Positions 48,440-59,626 of a stretch of DNA of 64,000 bases are shown one piece after another (the first letter of the stretch is position 1; each line of letters begins with the position of its first letter). The stretch lies in NCBI GenBank assembly GCA_000827325.1, contig KN832875.1, forward strand, positions 806,001-870,000. The letters run 5' to 3'. A program made the translations under genes and the position numbers. The stretch is from Oidiodendron maius Zn. Lineage: Eukaryota; Ascomycota; Leotiomycetes; Myxotrichaceae. Below the pieces are notes generated by a model that worked only from the letters and a program-made list of their open reading frames with translations, ran no database searches and had not been told where the DNA came from.

Positions 48440-51400
48440 ATGAGTGTTGACCTCTCACCTCGCGGTGTTCGCTTCTCGGAAGGGAATGAAGAGGATCTTT
48501 TTGACGCAGTAAAGACCCCTAGGGTCATGGAGCGACCGCATGTCCAGACCATTGATTCTGCAGAATCAGGTTCTTCCGGAGACTTGCAGGAGCGAGAACG
48601 AGAACGCGAGACAGAGCAGCTTGCTGCTGATAGGCTTAATCCACACCAAGCCTTCTCGCTGCTCGACCCGCGTGCCTCCCTGAGCAGCATGAGCTCCGGG
48701 ACGCGTTCTCACAGAGGAACCCTTGATTCGAATGGCGGTAGGGTGGACACGCCTGTTCCTAACACCTCTTCGAACGGCGTGGTAGCTCCCAGACCTCAGA
48801 GGCCTAGCGGCCCAGCTCGGACGCCCTCCAGTACCTATGCACCCCCCCGGAGGCCAACACAAACTCCACAGCAGTCTTCCCCGTACACTTCGGGCATGAG
48901 GAACCGAGCAGGATCGGCCTCCCGGTTCCGACCCGACCCTAATGCTCTGTATCGAACGCAGGAGAAGGCATATGTGCAGCGACTACGGCAAGACCAACCA
49001 TTGGAATACTTTGAACCATATACACCGAGTGTCGGATACCGGTCAGATACTGATGAAGACGAGGCAAACGAAGCCCATTTCGACAATGACTCTTATGAAC
49101 AAGAGACCCTGATGTTCTATGGAAATGATAGCATTCAGCCAACGGCAGAAGATCTTCAGGATCCGACCAATCGAGAACGACTAGAGTGGCATAACATGCT
49201 AGCCTCGGTTCTTACAGGAGACGTTGTTCGACAGGAGAAAAAACGCTTGATCGGCGCCTCAGACAAACAAGGCGAAAACCTCTATACGGAGATATGGCTA
49301 GGTCTTCGCTCTAAGATGTGCGGCAGGACCCTTGCAGCACAGCGGAGGATGATTGAAGATACCCGAGCCACTCTTGACAATATTCTCGATGAGGTTATTA
49401 TATTTCAGGTTCAAGGCGAGAGTGAGGCCGGAAAACCTCCGGTCGAACAGGTCCGAGATATCGTGGCGAAGATTGAGAAGTGTGAGGGTCTCTACCCGTC
49501 TCGAATGGCCCTGGAAGTGGCCAACAAGAAAGCCGCTTCTCCTCAGTATCAAGCTACCTGCGATGCTGTAATATCGTGGCACAATACGACTGAGCTTATC
49601 AATACTGAGCTCGGAATCCTGCAAAAGTGGGTTGGCAATGAGGAATTGGACTTCGCCAGGACGAAAGAGCGTTCGCCATCCGGTACGGGCTTGTCAAATG
49701 AGTCTTCGTTCATAGACAGATTGTTGAAACAAGATGGCCTGCGGTCTCTACAGGGTGAGAAGAGTATACTCTTGGGGGTTGCGGAGGTCATCTTGAAAGC
49801 GAAGAGCACACTCATTGAGAACTCCGAAGCGTTTGCAAAGCGGCACCTGCCGCCGTATATTGAAGAACTTCTCACTCTAATCAACTTCCCTTCCCGCTTG
49901 ATCGAGGAGATTATCAACTACCGACTCCAGTACGCTAAAAATATGAAAGAAGTAGCACAACACAATGTGATGATGATTGATCAGATGATCTCACAATTCC
50001 AGATACTACTAAAACTCGCAATTCGCATAAAGCAAGAATATCTGACAATATCGCAACCTGAACCAGGGTGGGATCTTCCTCCATGCATTGACGAGACATT
50101 CGATCAGTCAGTACTAGATGCGCTGAAGTTCTATTTCAAAATGTTGAATTGGAAACTTGGCGGCAACAAGAATACCTTCAAGGAAGCAGAGGTCCTTGAA
50201 CAGGAATGGGACTTCTCGAATGAGATTGGCCGCCAGCTTCAAGGCGGAGATGTGGAAGTTGCAGAACAATTCAGCTCGCTCACGCACAAGGCCTTCTACC
50301 GGCTAAGTCAGACCTTCGAGAAGGATCTCCAGCGGAGGCCGAACGAAAGTGTCTCCGAGATGACGAAACGCTACAAGCAAAGCTTGGACTCTGTCCGCGT
50401 TCGGCAACGCATGTTGCAACGCTTCTCCAAAGTACTAAGCGACCGTTTTGAAAATGCTACCGACTTCAGCATCGCCCTGAGGCGCGATACCCTTCACCAG
50501 CTGTATTCGAGACTTATCGAGACGGGCCATTTTCTTGTATACACTGCTAGCATTGAGCACGAAGGGATATTCTTGATAGCCTCACCATCGCTCTACGACC
50601 GTCCACGGGACATTGAGTCCATACTTGGCACCTGTTTCCATGCAGAAGATGCGCAGGAAGATCCCACCAACCCATACATTCTCGTCCTCCGCCCTGAGAG
50701 CCAGATGCACTGGGACGGACGGCAGGTTGACGGAAATATTAGAGATCCGTCTAGCGACGTTAAGGTTGGCCACCTTCGGCTCATTGCAGATGGCTCACAA
50801 GCACGACTAGCCAATGCCCGATTAGCATTCCTCAATTCTATCGACATGCATCTGGACATGGTAGTTGAGAATCGGTCGAATCTCAAGAAAGTCAATGCCA
50901 AGCTGACGGAGATTCGGAAAGTGGTCTATCGACTCTCCAATCTGATCATGGACAGCGTCGAGCTCGTGCGGAAGCAAACAAAAGGCTTGGAATGTCAGGA
51001 GTTGATCCAAACATGCTTCGTCTTCGCGACCGAATTTGGCCAGCGATCTCTGCTGTACATGGACCGGAACCGGAAACAGATGAACAATATCAAGCTCACC
51101 AAGCTCTCGTTAGACTGGGTCAGCTTTGTATGTGATGACTGCATCGCCACTGACAGGAAGACCTTCAGATGGGCAGTGCTTGCTCTGGAGTTTGCAGCGG
51201 TCATGACGCAGGGGCAGCATATTCTAGCCCTCAGTGCAGATGAGTACGCCAAGCTCCGGGCAAAAGTTGCAGGCTGTATGTCCCTGCTAATATCGCACTT
51301 TGATATCATGGGGGCACGATCTACACTGGCTACCAAGGCTGAGAAACAGCGGGTCGAAGAGCTGGCAGGCCAGTTCAGGAAGATGGATATGAGCAGGACG

Positions 51401-52526
51401 CTAGACGACGAGGAGTCTTCAAGCTACGTCCTGGCGCAAAGGCTCGCACAGCTGGCTGACCTTGACGAGTGCCGGAAGCAAAAGGAGGCCGAAAGGCGAC
51501 CACTTGGGCGCGTGCTAGAAGAGACGAGCGAGGCAGATCGATCTCTTACATATCTCTCTTCATCAGCATCCAACGTCAACATGCGTTGGCAACAGGGCCA
51601 GTTTGTCGGCGGCGGTACCTTCGGCACGGTCTACGCTGCTATTAATTTAGACTCAGGACATCTAATGGCTGTCAAGGAGATCCGCCTACAAGATCCCACC
51701 CTCATCCCGAAGATTGCCACCCAGATCAGGGACGAGATGAGCGTTCTCGAGGTCCTCGATCACCCAAACATCGTGTCGTATCAGGGCATCGAAGTTCATC
51801 GAGATAAGGTCTACATTTTCATGGAGTTCTGTTCCGGGGGTTCACTAGCTGGTCTCCTAGAGCACGGACGGATCGAGGATGAGCAAGTCATCATGGTGTA
51901 CGCACTGCAGCTGCTTGAAGGACTTGCGTACCTGCATGAGAGCGGCATTGTGCATCGCGATATCAAACCAGAGAGTACGTCGTCAATCCTAGCACAAAAG
52001 TATTGCTAACTATTCTATAGACATCCTCCTTAACGACAATGGCGTCATAAAGTACGTGGATTTCGGCGCCGCAAAAGTCATTGCCCGCCAAGGCAAGAGT
52101 CTCGCGGAGTCCAAGGTCCAGGCGAAGCCCAACAAATCCATGACCGGCACGCCGATGTACATGTCCCCCGAGGTCATCCGAGGCGACAATCCAGGCAAGG
52201 CCGGCTCGGTCGACATCTGGTCCCTCGGCTGTGTGATCCTCGAGATGGCCACGGGTCGACGTCCATGGGCAAGTCTCGACAACGAATGGGCCATCATGTA
52301 CAACATCGCGCAGGGCAACCCGCCCCAGCTGCCGTCACCGGACCAGCTAAGTCCAGAGGGCATTGACTTCTTGGAGAAGTGCTTTGTGCGCGACCCGAAG
52401 CAGCGCGCGACGGCCGCAGAGCTACTCTGTCACGAGTGGATCATGATCATCAAGTCTCAGGTGCACATCGAGCCAAGCACGCCCAGCGAGAACGGATCGA
52501 CTCACTCCAGGGGAAGCATCGGTTGA
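48440..52526 (+). CDS. SSK2: MAP kinase kinase kinase of the HOG pathway (Ssk2/Wis4/SskB type)
   Basis: Serine/threonine kinase that activates the Pbs2-type MAPKK and thereby Hog1 in osmotic and general stress. Exon 1 is 48440-51974 and exon 2 is 52021-52526 (46-bp intron), 1,346 aa. The kinase domain occupies about residues 1048-1315: GGGTFGTVYAA (glycine loop), MAVKEIR (lysine), HRDIKPEN (catalytic loop, split by the intron just before Asn), DFGAAKV and TPMYMSPEV (P+1/APE). The large N-terminal region is typical of Ssk2-type enzymes, including the conserved KVIARQGKS-preceding lobe layout and mid-protein helical blocks (ERLEWHNMLASVLTGDVV; HFLVYTASIEHEGIFLIASPSLYDRP). The start is the first in-frame ATG (MSVDLSPRG); the frame is open upstream to 48230 without an ATG. 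Confidence 0.92.
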
Positions 52527-52672
52527 GGTTCGTCTGCACCCGAAGCTCAGGTTGTGAAGCCAGACCGGATATGCCCCATGGAGTCTGTCTTTTTCTGCAT
52601 CTCTTCCTGACATCGACTTTGTAAATTTATGGGACTGGGAACGGCGGGGCTGCCGCAGGGACAAGGGATGGC

Positions 52673-52688
52673 GGGGGGGGGGGGGGGG
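52673..52688 (+). repeat. Homopolymer run of 16 G
   Basis: Sixteen consecutive G, about 147 bp after the MAPKKK stop codon, in its likely 3' UTR. Such runs are slippage-prone and also error-prone in sequencing, so its exact length may be unreliable. Confidence 0.8.
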
Positions 52689-53621
52689 CGCGACTTGAGG
52701 GTTCAAACTATAGATCTACGATGGATACCCGCGCATCGGGCACGCACACAGGAACACGCATAGCGACAAGAGTTTGGGAGTTTTTGGGGTTATGGATGGG
52801 AACCTCGGGTGCCTGGTGGATATTCTATTCTACGGTTCATCTCCGACCGGCTGCGAGGGTTATGATGTAAGGGACCAAGCGCGCCGGGTCTGAGCGTGAT
52901 GAGCGGTGTACAAGTAAAGAAATGTCCTTGCACATACCCTCCCCCCCTGAACTGGCGGCAGAGGGAAGAGGGAGGGGTTGGTTAGAATAGCCTCTCGTCA
53001 ATCTTGGCGCAAAACAGTATAAAATACGATCAGGGCATTAATATTCTCCATCTTCCGTACGACATGGCACGGCGCACAGGGTTCATGCATCGAGCCATAC
53101 ATTCTAAAGCTCTAGTGGGCGGTTTAGTTAGATTTGGTTTCGGTATTCTTTCCCCGCAGTGGGAATTGAGATTCTTTCTAGCCTACGACTGGGACGGAAC
53201 AAAATGTCCTTCCCTACCTAGCGTGTCCCAGGTAGTGGTGGAAAGCACGGTACAGGCAATACGGATAACTTATCGGCTGACGAAAACATTGGAACCAACT
53301 AGGATGGCTCAATTTTCCCCAGCGGCCTAGCACGGGCCGCGCCGACCTGAATAGGAATCATTTCTCGAAAGATATGAGAAGAGTGTCAACGTGACCCTCA
53401 TTTTCGTCCTTAGGGGGGGCACAGAGATAGAAAGAAAAGCTCGCAAGACCAGCCGCTCTAAGGACGACGGTGAATGGCTAATTCTTCCTAATGTACGGCA
53501 CAGGGCTGCTCTAGGTACCAAACGTAGATACGCGACAGGATCGATCCCGATAGGGGACGGGAAGAGGGTGGATGGGCAGATGCAAGTCATCCTCCGACAG
53601 GAACAGCGAGAGGGGCGGCAC

Positions 53622-53655
53622 GAGAGGAGAGGAGAGGGGAGGAGAGGAGAGGAGA
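53622..53655 (+). repeat. GAGAG/GGAGA short tandem repeat
   Basis: About 34 bases made of GAGAG- and GGAGA-type pentamers on the plus strand, inside the gene-poor gap. No function inferred. Confidence 0.7.
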
Positions 53656-55046
53656 TGTGGTTACGGGTTACATAAGGCGTGTATGTAAGTTGAAAGAAAG
53701 GGGAGGTAAAACGGGAGAATACGGCAATATCTTACAGCATGACTTTGATGGCAAGCGCAGCGCTGCAGAGAAATGCAAATCATTGCAGTGTGGCGCTGGC
53801 CGGGGCCGAGTAGGCGGCGCTTGCAGAAGATGAGTGAGAGATGTGCGTGCAAGGGGCCTGGCTCGAGTCTCTTCTTCGATCTCATGTCTCGCTTTCTTCT
53901 CTGCAGATGATATCTGGAGGATTGAGTTTTGGTTGTGGGCATGGGCACAGATGGTGTACAAGACAATACTTCGCCTCCAGGGACCTGCATTCCGTGAGCA
54001 TCCGTACCTGGGGGGTACACAACACCGTCTTACCTCCGAATTGAGCAGCCGCACTGCTGCCTTTCCTCTGTGCCCGCCGGGAGCTCCGTAGGTGTGCATG
54101 CGGGCGTGCGTGTGTCTGTGCGTGGTGTGCGTGGTTGTGCGTGGTGGGTGTATGAGAGGAGAAGGGAAGGATACATGGTTCCGAGAGGGCGTGCATGAAA
54201 CACGGCGGCGATGGTGCGCATTCTTGGATGTTGCTCCGTTGGGCTAATGTACGCTCGAATCGACTGTGAGGGAACCACTGGCAGTGAACTCTTCTGGTCG
54301 TCCTCCTTTGCTTCGCGAGGCTGTCCATCTCTCGCCTGCGCCAGGGGGCTCGAGCAGGAGGAAACGTAAAGGGGGTTCAGCTGTGTGCGTTGGCCAGTTT
54401 ACTTTTTTTCTTGTGTGTGCTGTCAGTCTTAGGCAAGGGCAAGAAACATGCCGCTTGAAGCGGATAATCGGTGTGAGGGTCTCTTGAGGTCAGCACGGGA
54501 GGCCGTTTCGTCGTGAAGCCGGCGAGCAGGGGGGGCCGGGAGGAGGAGGCGACCAGACAGAGGACCCATCACTGCAACTCAGGCACCGACACTTACTGTA
54601 CTGATACGGTGACCACAGCGAGAGGAGAGTAAAAGCTCGGCAGGGCCAGGGGGTTTGCCGGACTCGCTGATGTTATCGTCAAACGCAACATCCCCAGTTT
54701 ATTTATGGAGCCTGGACGGGGTGCCGTCGTGTAGCTCTTGTGCCCGACCACCCGGCCTCAGGGGGATTGACAGATGGAGCTGTCACTGAGGGGACAGGCG
54801 GAGGGCTGCGTGCGTGCGGCAAGGACCCGAGGCCAGCGAATGTACAGGTCAAGTTGCAATCCGCCGGCTCTGCTGTGGTGTTGTCCCTCGGTATATGAAA
54901 CCGGCGGTATGGAGAGGAAGCGTGTTGGGAATTTGCCTGTGTTGTGTGGATGGCCTCAATCTCGCTGGGCGGGAGATGGGGCATGTTCACGCCTGGACCC
55001 CTAACCGAGAGGAGTGGAAACAGGAACAAGGAACGGATACCGTGCT

Positions 55047-55318
55047 GTACGAAGTACTTTGTGGTACATTACAGAACTGGCTGTACTGTACAGTACACCC
55101 CTCACCGTGGGCGCCATGGCGATCCACATCGACAGCCACTGTCTTCTGGGCATAGGACATGTTACATGGACAATCGACCTTGTACCTCTGGTACCTCATA
55201 CACCGATGACGCTACAGACGGTACCTTCAAGAGTACGAGAAATACCTCCAACCCACAGACCCCGCAGGGAATCGTCCCTCCCCTCACCCCCCCTCCTCGA
55301 CCTCGAACTGCCAGGTAC
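55047..55318. promoter_or_regulatory. GTAC-rich segment with 16-bp palindrome
   Basis: Eleven GTAC tetramers fall in about 270 bp, where roughly one would be expected by chance. The densest part includes a perfect 16-bp palindrome TGTACTGTACAGTACA at 55082-55097. It lies 570-840 bp upstream of the Ser/Thr-rich membrane protein. Its function is unknown. Confidence 0.55.
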
Positions 55319-55890
55319 AATCCAGTCCGCCAGTCCGCCACTCCACCAGGCTCCCTAGTTCCCTACGGCCCACTGTTCGCCCCGCCAGCCACTCTAAATG
55401 CTGCAGCGTGCGTTGCGTCCCCGGCCAGGGTGTCATCAAACAAATCATCTTCCTATCAGTTTCTGCTATCAAATCCAATCCGTTAGAGCTGCCACCAAGC
55501 AATCAGATGCCGCCCCTCTGCTGGTGCGGTGACAGCCCTGGCGTGGGATGAGCCCCAAGTCCCGCTCTCGCCCTCATCTACTCCTCTTCCCCTCATATAA
55601 TATGGTGCCTGCCTCCGCGGTCGGTATCGTGAGCTTCATTCTTCGTCGGTGACGCTACCTGCTTCAGTTTGGGTGCCGGGCTGGTTGGAGGTATTTGCCC
55701 TCCCTCTTAGCTCTCCTAGCCTATTATATCTTCTTCTTGTCAATCGTTGATTGCCTTCTTTCAACCTTTGGCAAACTTTGTTTCGCCTCACACTCCCTCA
55801 CTCTGCTGGTGCGTCTCTGTCCTACGACAGCCATGTGTTGAGCAGGCAGCTCACCGCCATTCGTTCCTTACTCGGGCTGGACCTCTACAG

Positions 55891-57051
55891 ATGAAGGTCT
55901 TACCGCCGCGTTTGCTCGTCTGGTTTCCAAGTCTGCTACCCTTCCTCCTTGCCGGCGTCCTCTGCGGCCCCCCGCCTGCAATTATATCTGCAGCTGCACC
56001 TGTTGCTCGCGAATTGCTAGGACTACCTGTGGCTCTATCATCGGTACTATTTGTGCCAGGTTTGAGCGGCATCCAAGCACCGCAGGCCCTCGAACCTTAT
56101 ACGTCGGAGGAGACAATCTCTGATTATACCTCTACCTCTTCGGCATTTACAATATCAGTAAATTCAGGAGGACCTGTGCAATTCACGACCTCAACTTCTG
56201 CCTCATCCTCGAGCTCGACGCTCGCATCCACATCCACCAGTCTTCCCTTGAACGGGACGATATCAGGCCTTTCTACTGGCCAGCCAACTCCCTCCATTTC
56301 AATCTACGTCGTCTCTCCTTCAGCGTCGCCCATAATGCAAGCCTCAGCGCCAATGTCTCGTCAACACCGTGATCTGATTATTATCCTCTCGGTAGTTCTG
56401 GGTGTTGTGGGAATCTTGATTTTTAGCCTCTCTATTCTCCTCCTCTACCGCTGCCGTAAGGGCAAGGCTCCCTTCAGCAGCCGTGGTGCCAACCCCATAA
56501 ATGATGACGAGATCCAATCATGGCGGAATACGGGCCACGAAACTAAGCACGCGCACTCAAGTTCGGACCCTCGTTCGATAATCACCCGCGACGTGAGCAT
56601 CGACTCAATCGCCTTAGGGCAAGCCCCTCGATGGGGAGCGTACTCGGTGCATTCAAATATGGTCCACCCGAACCTTCCACCCTCAGCGTTAGGCAGAGCG
56701 CCAAACGCAAGGGAAGGCCTCACAGACGAGATGGTTCCCGGTGACGCTCCGTTTGTCCCAGCCGCCAAACGACAGAATTCCCGCCTGTCAAAGGCACCCC
56801 CAGGACACGTCCGAACGAAGAGCAGGAGGAGTAGCACCAGTGCCAAGAGCACGAGGAGTTATAGCGGCACAGGTCGGATAGCGACCTGGTATGATCCTGA
56901 ATCTTCCGAAATGAAGGAGGTCGGAGACCCCATCGGTAGTTCTCCCGGAACGTCGATCTGGGACGGGCAATCTGTCGGCGGCCTGTCGCCGCCACCAAGG
57001 TCCCAACTGAAGCAGTGGGAAAGGGAGGACGATATCGGCCGCGCCACATAG
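55891..57051 (+). CDS. Single-pass Ser/Thr-rich membrane protein
   Basis: 386-aa type I membrane protein. The start MKVLPPRLL is followed by a hydrophobic signal peptide (WFPSLLPFLLAGVLCG). A short ectodomain rich in Ser/Thr (SASSSSSTLASTSTSLP) suggests O-mannosylation. One membrane segment, DLIIILSVVLGVVGILIFSLSILLLY in pieces, is followed by RCRKG as a stop-transfer signal. The cytoplasmic tail of about 170 residues is Ser/Pro-rich and basic in part (GHVRTKSRRSSTSAKSTRS). This layout is that of fungal cell-wall stress sensors (Mid2/Wsc/Msb2-like) or other wall-linked proteins, but no WSC or other domain is visible, so the role is open. A 5' UTR intron with donor at 55809-55810 and an acceptor CTACAG directly before the ATG is likely. 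Confidence 0.75.
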   Translation: MKVLPPRLLVWFPSLLPFLLAGVLCGPPPAIISAAAPVARELLGLPVALSSVLFVPGLSGIQAPQALEPYTSEETISDYTSTSSAFTISVNSGGPVQFTTSTSASSSSSTLASTSTSLPLNGTISGLSTGQPTPSISIYVVSPSASPIMQASAPMSRQHRDLIIILSVVLGVVGILIFSLSILLLYRCRKGKAPFSSRGANPINDDEIQSWRNTGHETKHAHSSSDPRSIITRDVSIDSIALGQAPRWGAYSVHSNMVHPNLPPSALGRAPNAREGLTDEMVPGDAPFVPAAKRQNSRLSKAPPGHVRTKSRRSSTSAKSTRSYSGTGRIATWYDPESSEMKEVGDPIGSSPGTSIWDGQSVGGLSPPPRSQLKQWEREDDIGRAT

Positions 57052-57634
57052 AAAAAGTGGCAGAGCCATTTATCATATTTGGAAATGGCTTTTGCTAGGA
57101 GAGGATTTTAATATTTCGCCGATTCATATCGCAAACCCAGCATTAACATGCTCTTTTTTTCATACGTCCTCACTACTTTATGCATTGGGAACAGAGGAAC
57201 ACAGGCGTTTTTGGTTTGCGAATGGGCACGATACCCTTGATGGCCTACGACTATCAATTCTGCCCGGACGACGAGATATGCACCGGCTTTCCGGTCGACT
57301 CCAATCTATCATTCAGTAAGAAAGATGTAGCAATATATACTATTTTGTGGCGCTACAATTTGATTTGAGACTTTTATCTCGTCGTGTGATGCAATTTACC
57401 CATTAAAGCACATCCTCTTGTCGATAACGCATCCTCAAACATCATCGTAGCAGAGTAGTTATCCTGCACGCGCATGACCAGCAGTCGAGCATTACTCACG
57501 TGATATGAATTCACGTCGCGTTGCACCTATCAGCGCGACGCGGTTCTGACCGCCTTCAACCCAGCGCCCCCTTCTGCCCTCTTGAAGACCCTCCGTCAAA
57601 CACGACCATCCAACATCACAATTGCACAAAAGCC
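57052..57634. promoter_or_regulatory. Tandem intergenic region before DPB4
   Basis: A 583-bp gap holding the 3' UTR of the membrane protein and the DPB4 promoter. A CACGTGAT box lies at 57497-57504, about 130 bp before the DPB4 start, with a half-mirrored TCACG 10 bases later. Otherwise nothing specific was seen. Confidence 0.5.
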
Positions 57635-58608
57635 ATGCCTCCACGAAAAAGCGACGCTTCAAAGGCGGCCACCGGCGATGAGGGCACGCCGGTGAAAGAT
57701 GTGCCGCCCAGAGATGGCCTAAATGTCGAGGTAAACGACGTCAGGTTTCCTTCTTGCTCTTCTGGTGGGAAGATAAATTAACGCCTGCTTTGCGCGTGCA
57801 AAAACACAGGACCTCAATCTACCAAAAAGTATCGTTACGAGATTGGCCAAGGGCGTGCTACCGCCGAATACTCAGATCCAAGGGAACGCCATGCTAGCGA
57901 TGACGAAGAGTGCAACAGTGTTTGTGAATTATCTAGCGACGCAGTATGTCTCTCATCCTTTGTTCCAATCTCTGCGTATCTATTTATGCGGGGTGTGCAC
58001 ATGTATACGAGAGGGCTGGGGTACTGAAATGAGGAGATGCTAACTGCCGACACCCAGCGCCAATGAGAATGCCATGAACCAGAATCGCAAGACGATTGCA
58101 CCACAGGACGTCTTTAAGGCGTTGGATGATTTGGAGTTCCCGGATTTTAGACCAAGGTTGGAGATGGAGCTTGCGCGTGAGTCCGAACCTATCTTAGACT
58201 CATATGAGAGGATGTGTAGGGGAATGGAGGCTGAAATTGTATTTCGTGTGTATAGGGTTCAATGAAGTCCAGACCAACAAGAGGAATGCCTACAGGCAAA
58301 AAGTTGCAGCGGATAAGATGGCCAGCGCTGGGGGTGATGAGGGAGAAGGACCCGCTGCGAAGAAAGTCCGGAGGGCGGATGGAGAGGTGGGCGCCGGTGG
58401 GGAGATGAGAGATACTGGGGCGGGAGAAGACGAGGAGATAGTGGATGATGAGGAAGAGCACGAAGAGGAGCCTGAGGAAGAAGACGATGATGATGAGCAG
58501 GAAGGAGAGAATGAGCATGAGCGTCTGGATGTAGAGGAGCCGCTCGAGGAGATGGAGCAGCACGAGGCCGAGGACGAGGCGCTTGATAACGGGGAGGATA
58601 GCGAGTGA
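57635..58608 (+). CDS. DPB4: DNA polymerase epsilon subunit Dpb4/POLE3 (histone-fold)
   Basis: Small histone-fold subunit shared by DNA polymerase epsilon and, in other fungi, chromatin-remodelling complexes; it pairs with Dpb3/Dls1. Four exons: 57635-57730, 57810-57943, 58058-58176 and 58256-58608 (233 aa). The histone fold spans about residues 33-113: DLNLPKSIVTRLAKGVLPPNTQIQ, MTKSATVFVNYLATHANENA and KTIAPQDVFKALDDLEFPDF. The helix after it (RFNEVQTNKRNAYRQKVAADKMA) is typical of fungal Dpb4. The tail after residue 155 is highly acidic (EEEHEEEPEEEDDD). Splice joins restore LATHANENA and ELARFNE. All phases agree. Confidence 0.95.
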
Positions 58609-59626
58609 TTGGGTGATTTAAGAATCGCTAACTCAGGGTTAAGGCGTAGGTATAGGCAGATTGGAGTTTGAGGCGTTGGGTTATGAGAGGGTCACGAGAG
58701 CATCATGAAAGAAATTTGACTGGCAGCATATACAAAATAAATTACATGTGTCCTGTTACTTTCGCGCGCGCGAGGAGAACTGGTACATTAGAAGAGAGTG
58801 AAATTGATGTCTCCCCAACGCCACCACCACCTCCTTTTCCAGGAGCATTGCATTACTCGGGTGCCAGCGTGCTGTGGCCGCATTTCAAGCTACCATACCT
58901 GGGATATCAAAACGAAAGTACTCTCAAGTCTCAAAGTCGCTGCCTCCGATCACACCCGTGGGTCTATGCAATTTACAGCACCCCGCTCAAGTATAACCTT
59001 GTTTAGAGAGGGGGGTCATTTATTACAGTACCAAACACTATAGTGAGCGGCAACACATAGAATACTGTAGAAACATCTAATCCTTGCCTTGGAAAGTACT
59101 ATCACGTCTCTCATTTCCATCTCGATTACAATCACAGTAATAAAGACATTACAGTATCCGTGCAATGTGCGCCGAAACCATATACAAGTATGTTCAAGGT
59201 ACGGGCCCAATATAAAATTTCCGAGCCAAATCCTGGACCACTCCGCAGGCGACATAGTGCATCCTGCATTGTACTTGCGGCGTAGACAACTCCCCCTACA
59301 GAAGCCCCACCAGCTCCCCCGGCACCTTAGAGTTAGCCAGCAGGACCCCTTGGCGTTTCACAAGTTGTGATCCGTGAGCGCTATGTGCGGCGAAACGGGG
59401 AATTTCTGTGCCCGTATAATTTCGGGTAACTCTACGCTGGCACAAAATACCTGCGTAGACACTATAGCCGGGGGGGTATATCAAAAAAATACAAGAAACC
59501 CTCCATCCCAATCCTAGGCGAGACCGCCTTCACAAAACGCCTCAATATACGAGTTACACCTCGCCGAGCTTCGATAGGTTGAAAATTATAGGCCACGGCG
59601 GGCGAAGCCGTAAGAACTCCAGTTCG
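58609..59626. other. Convergent 3' intergenic region DPB4 / desaturase-like
   Basis: A 1.0-kb gap between convergent stop codons. Small frames here have no family features and overlap on both strands. No RNA or repeat was recognised. Confidence 0.45.

Larger units (their letters stand above)
52527..55890. other. 3.4-kb gene-poor intergenic region
   Basis: The largest gap of the window. It holds the MAPKKK 3' UTR and the promoter of the next plus-strand gene. Features seen: a run of 16 G (52673-52688), a GGAGA-type repeat (53622-53655), a GT-rich block (about 54095-54150) and a GTAC-dense segment with a 16-bp palindrome (55047-55318). Small frames (for example 53004-53330, 54944-55486) are proline/arginine-rich shadows without family features. 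A long leader or non-coding transcript could lie here, but I cannot support one. Confidence 0.5.

Noticed and set aside
53004-55486. Several short frames in the 3.4-kb gap
   Set aside because: They overlap on both strands, are Pro/Arg/Ser-biased and show no splice-linked continuation or family motif.
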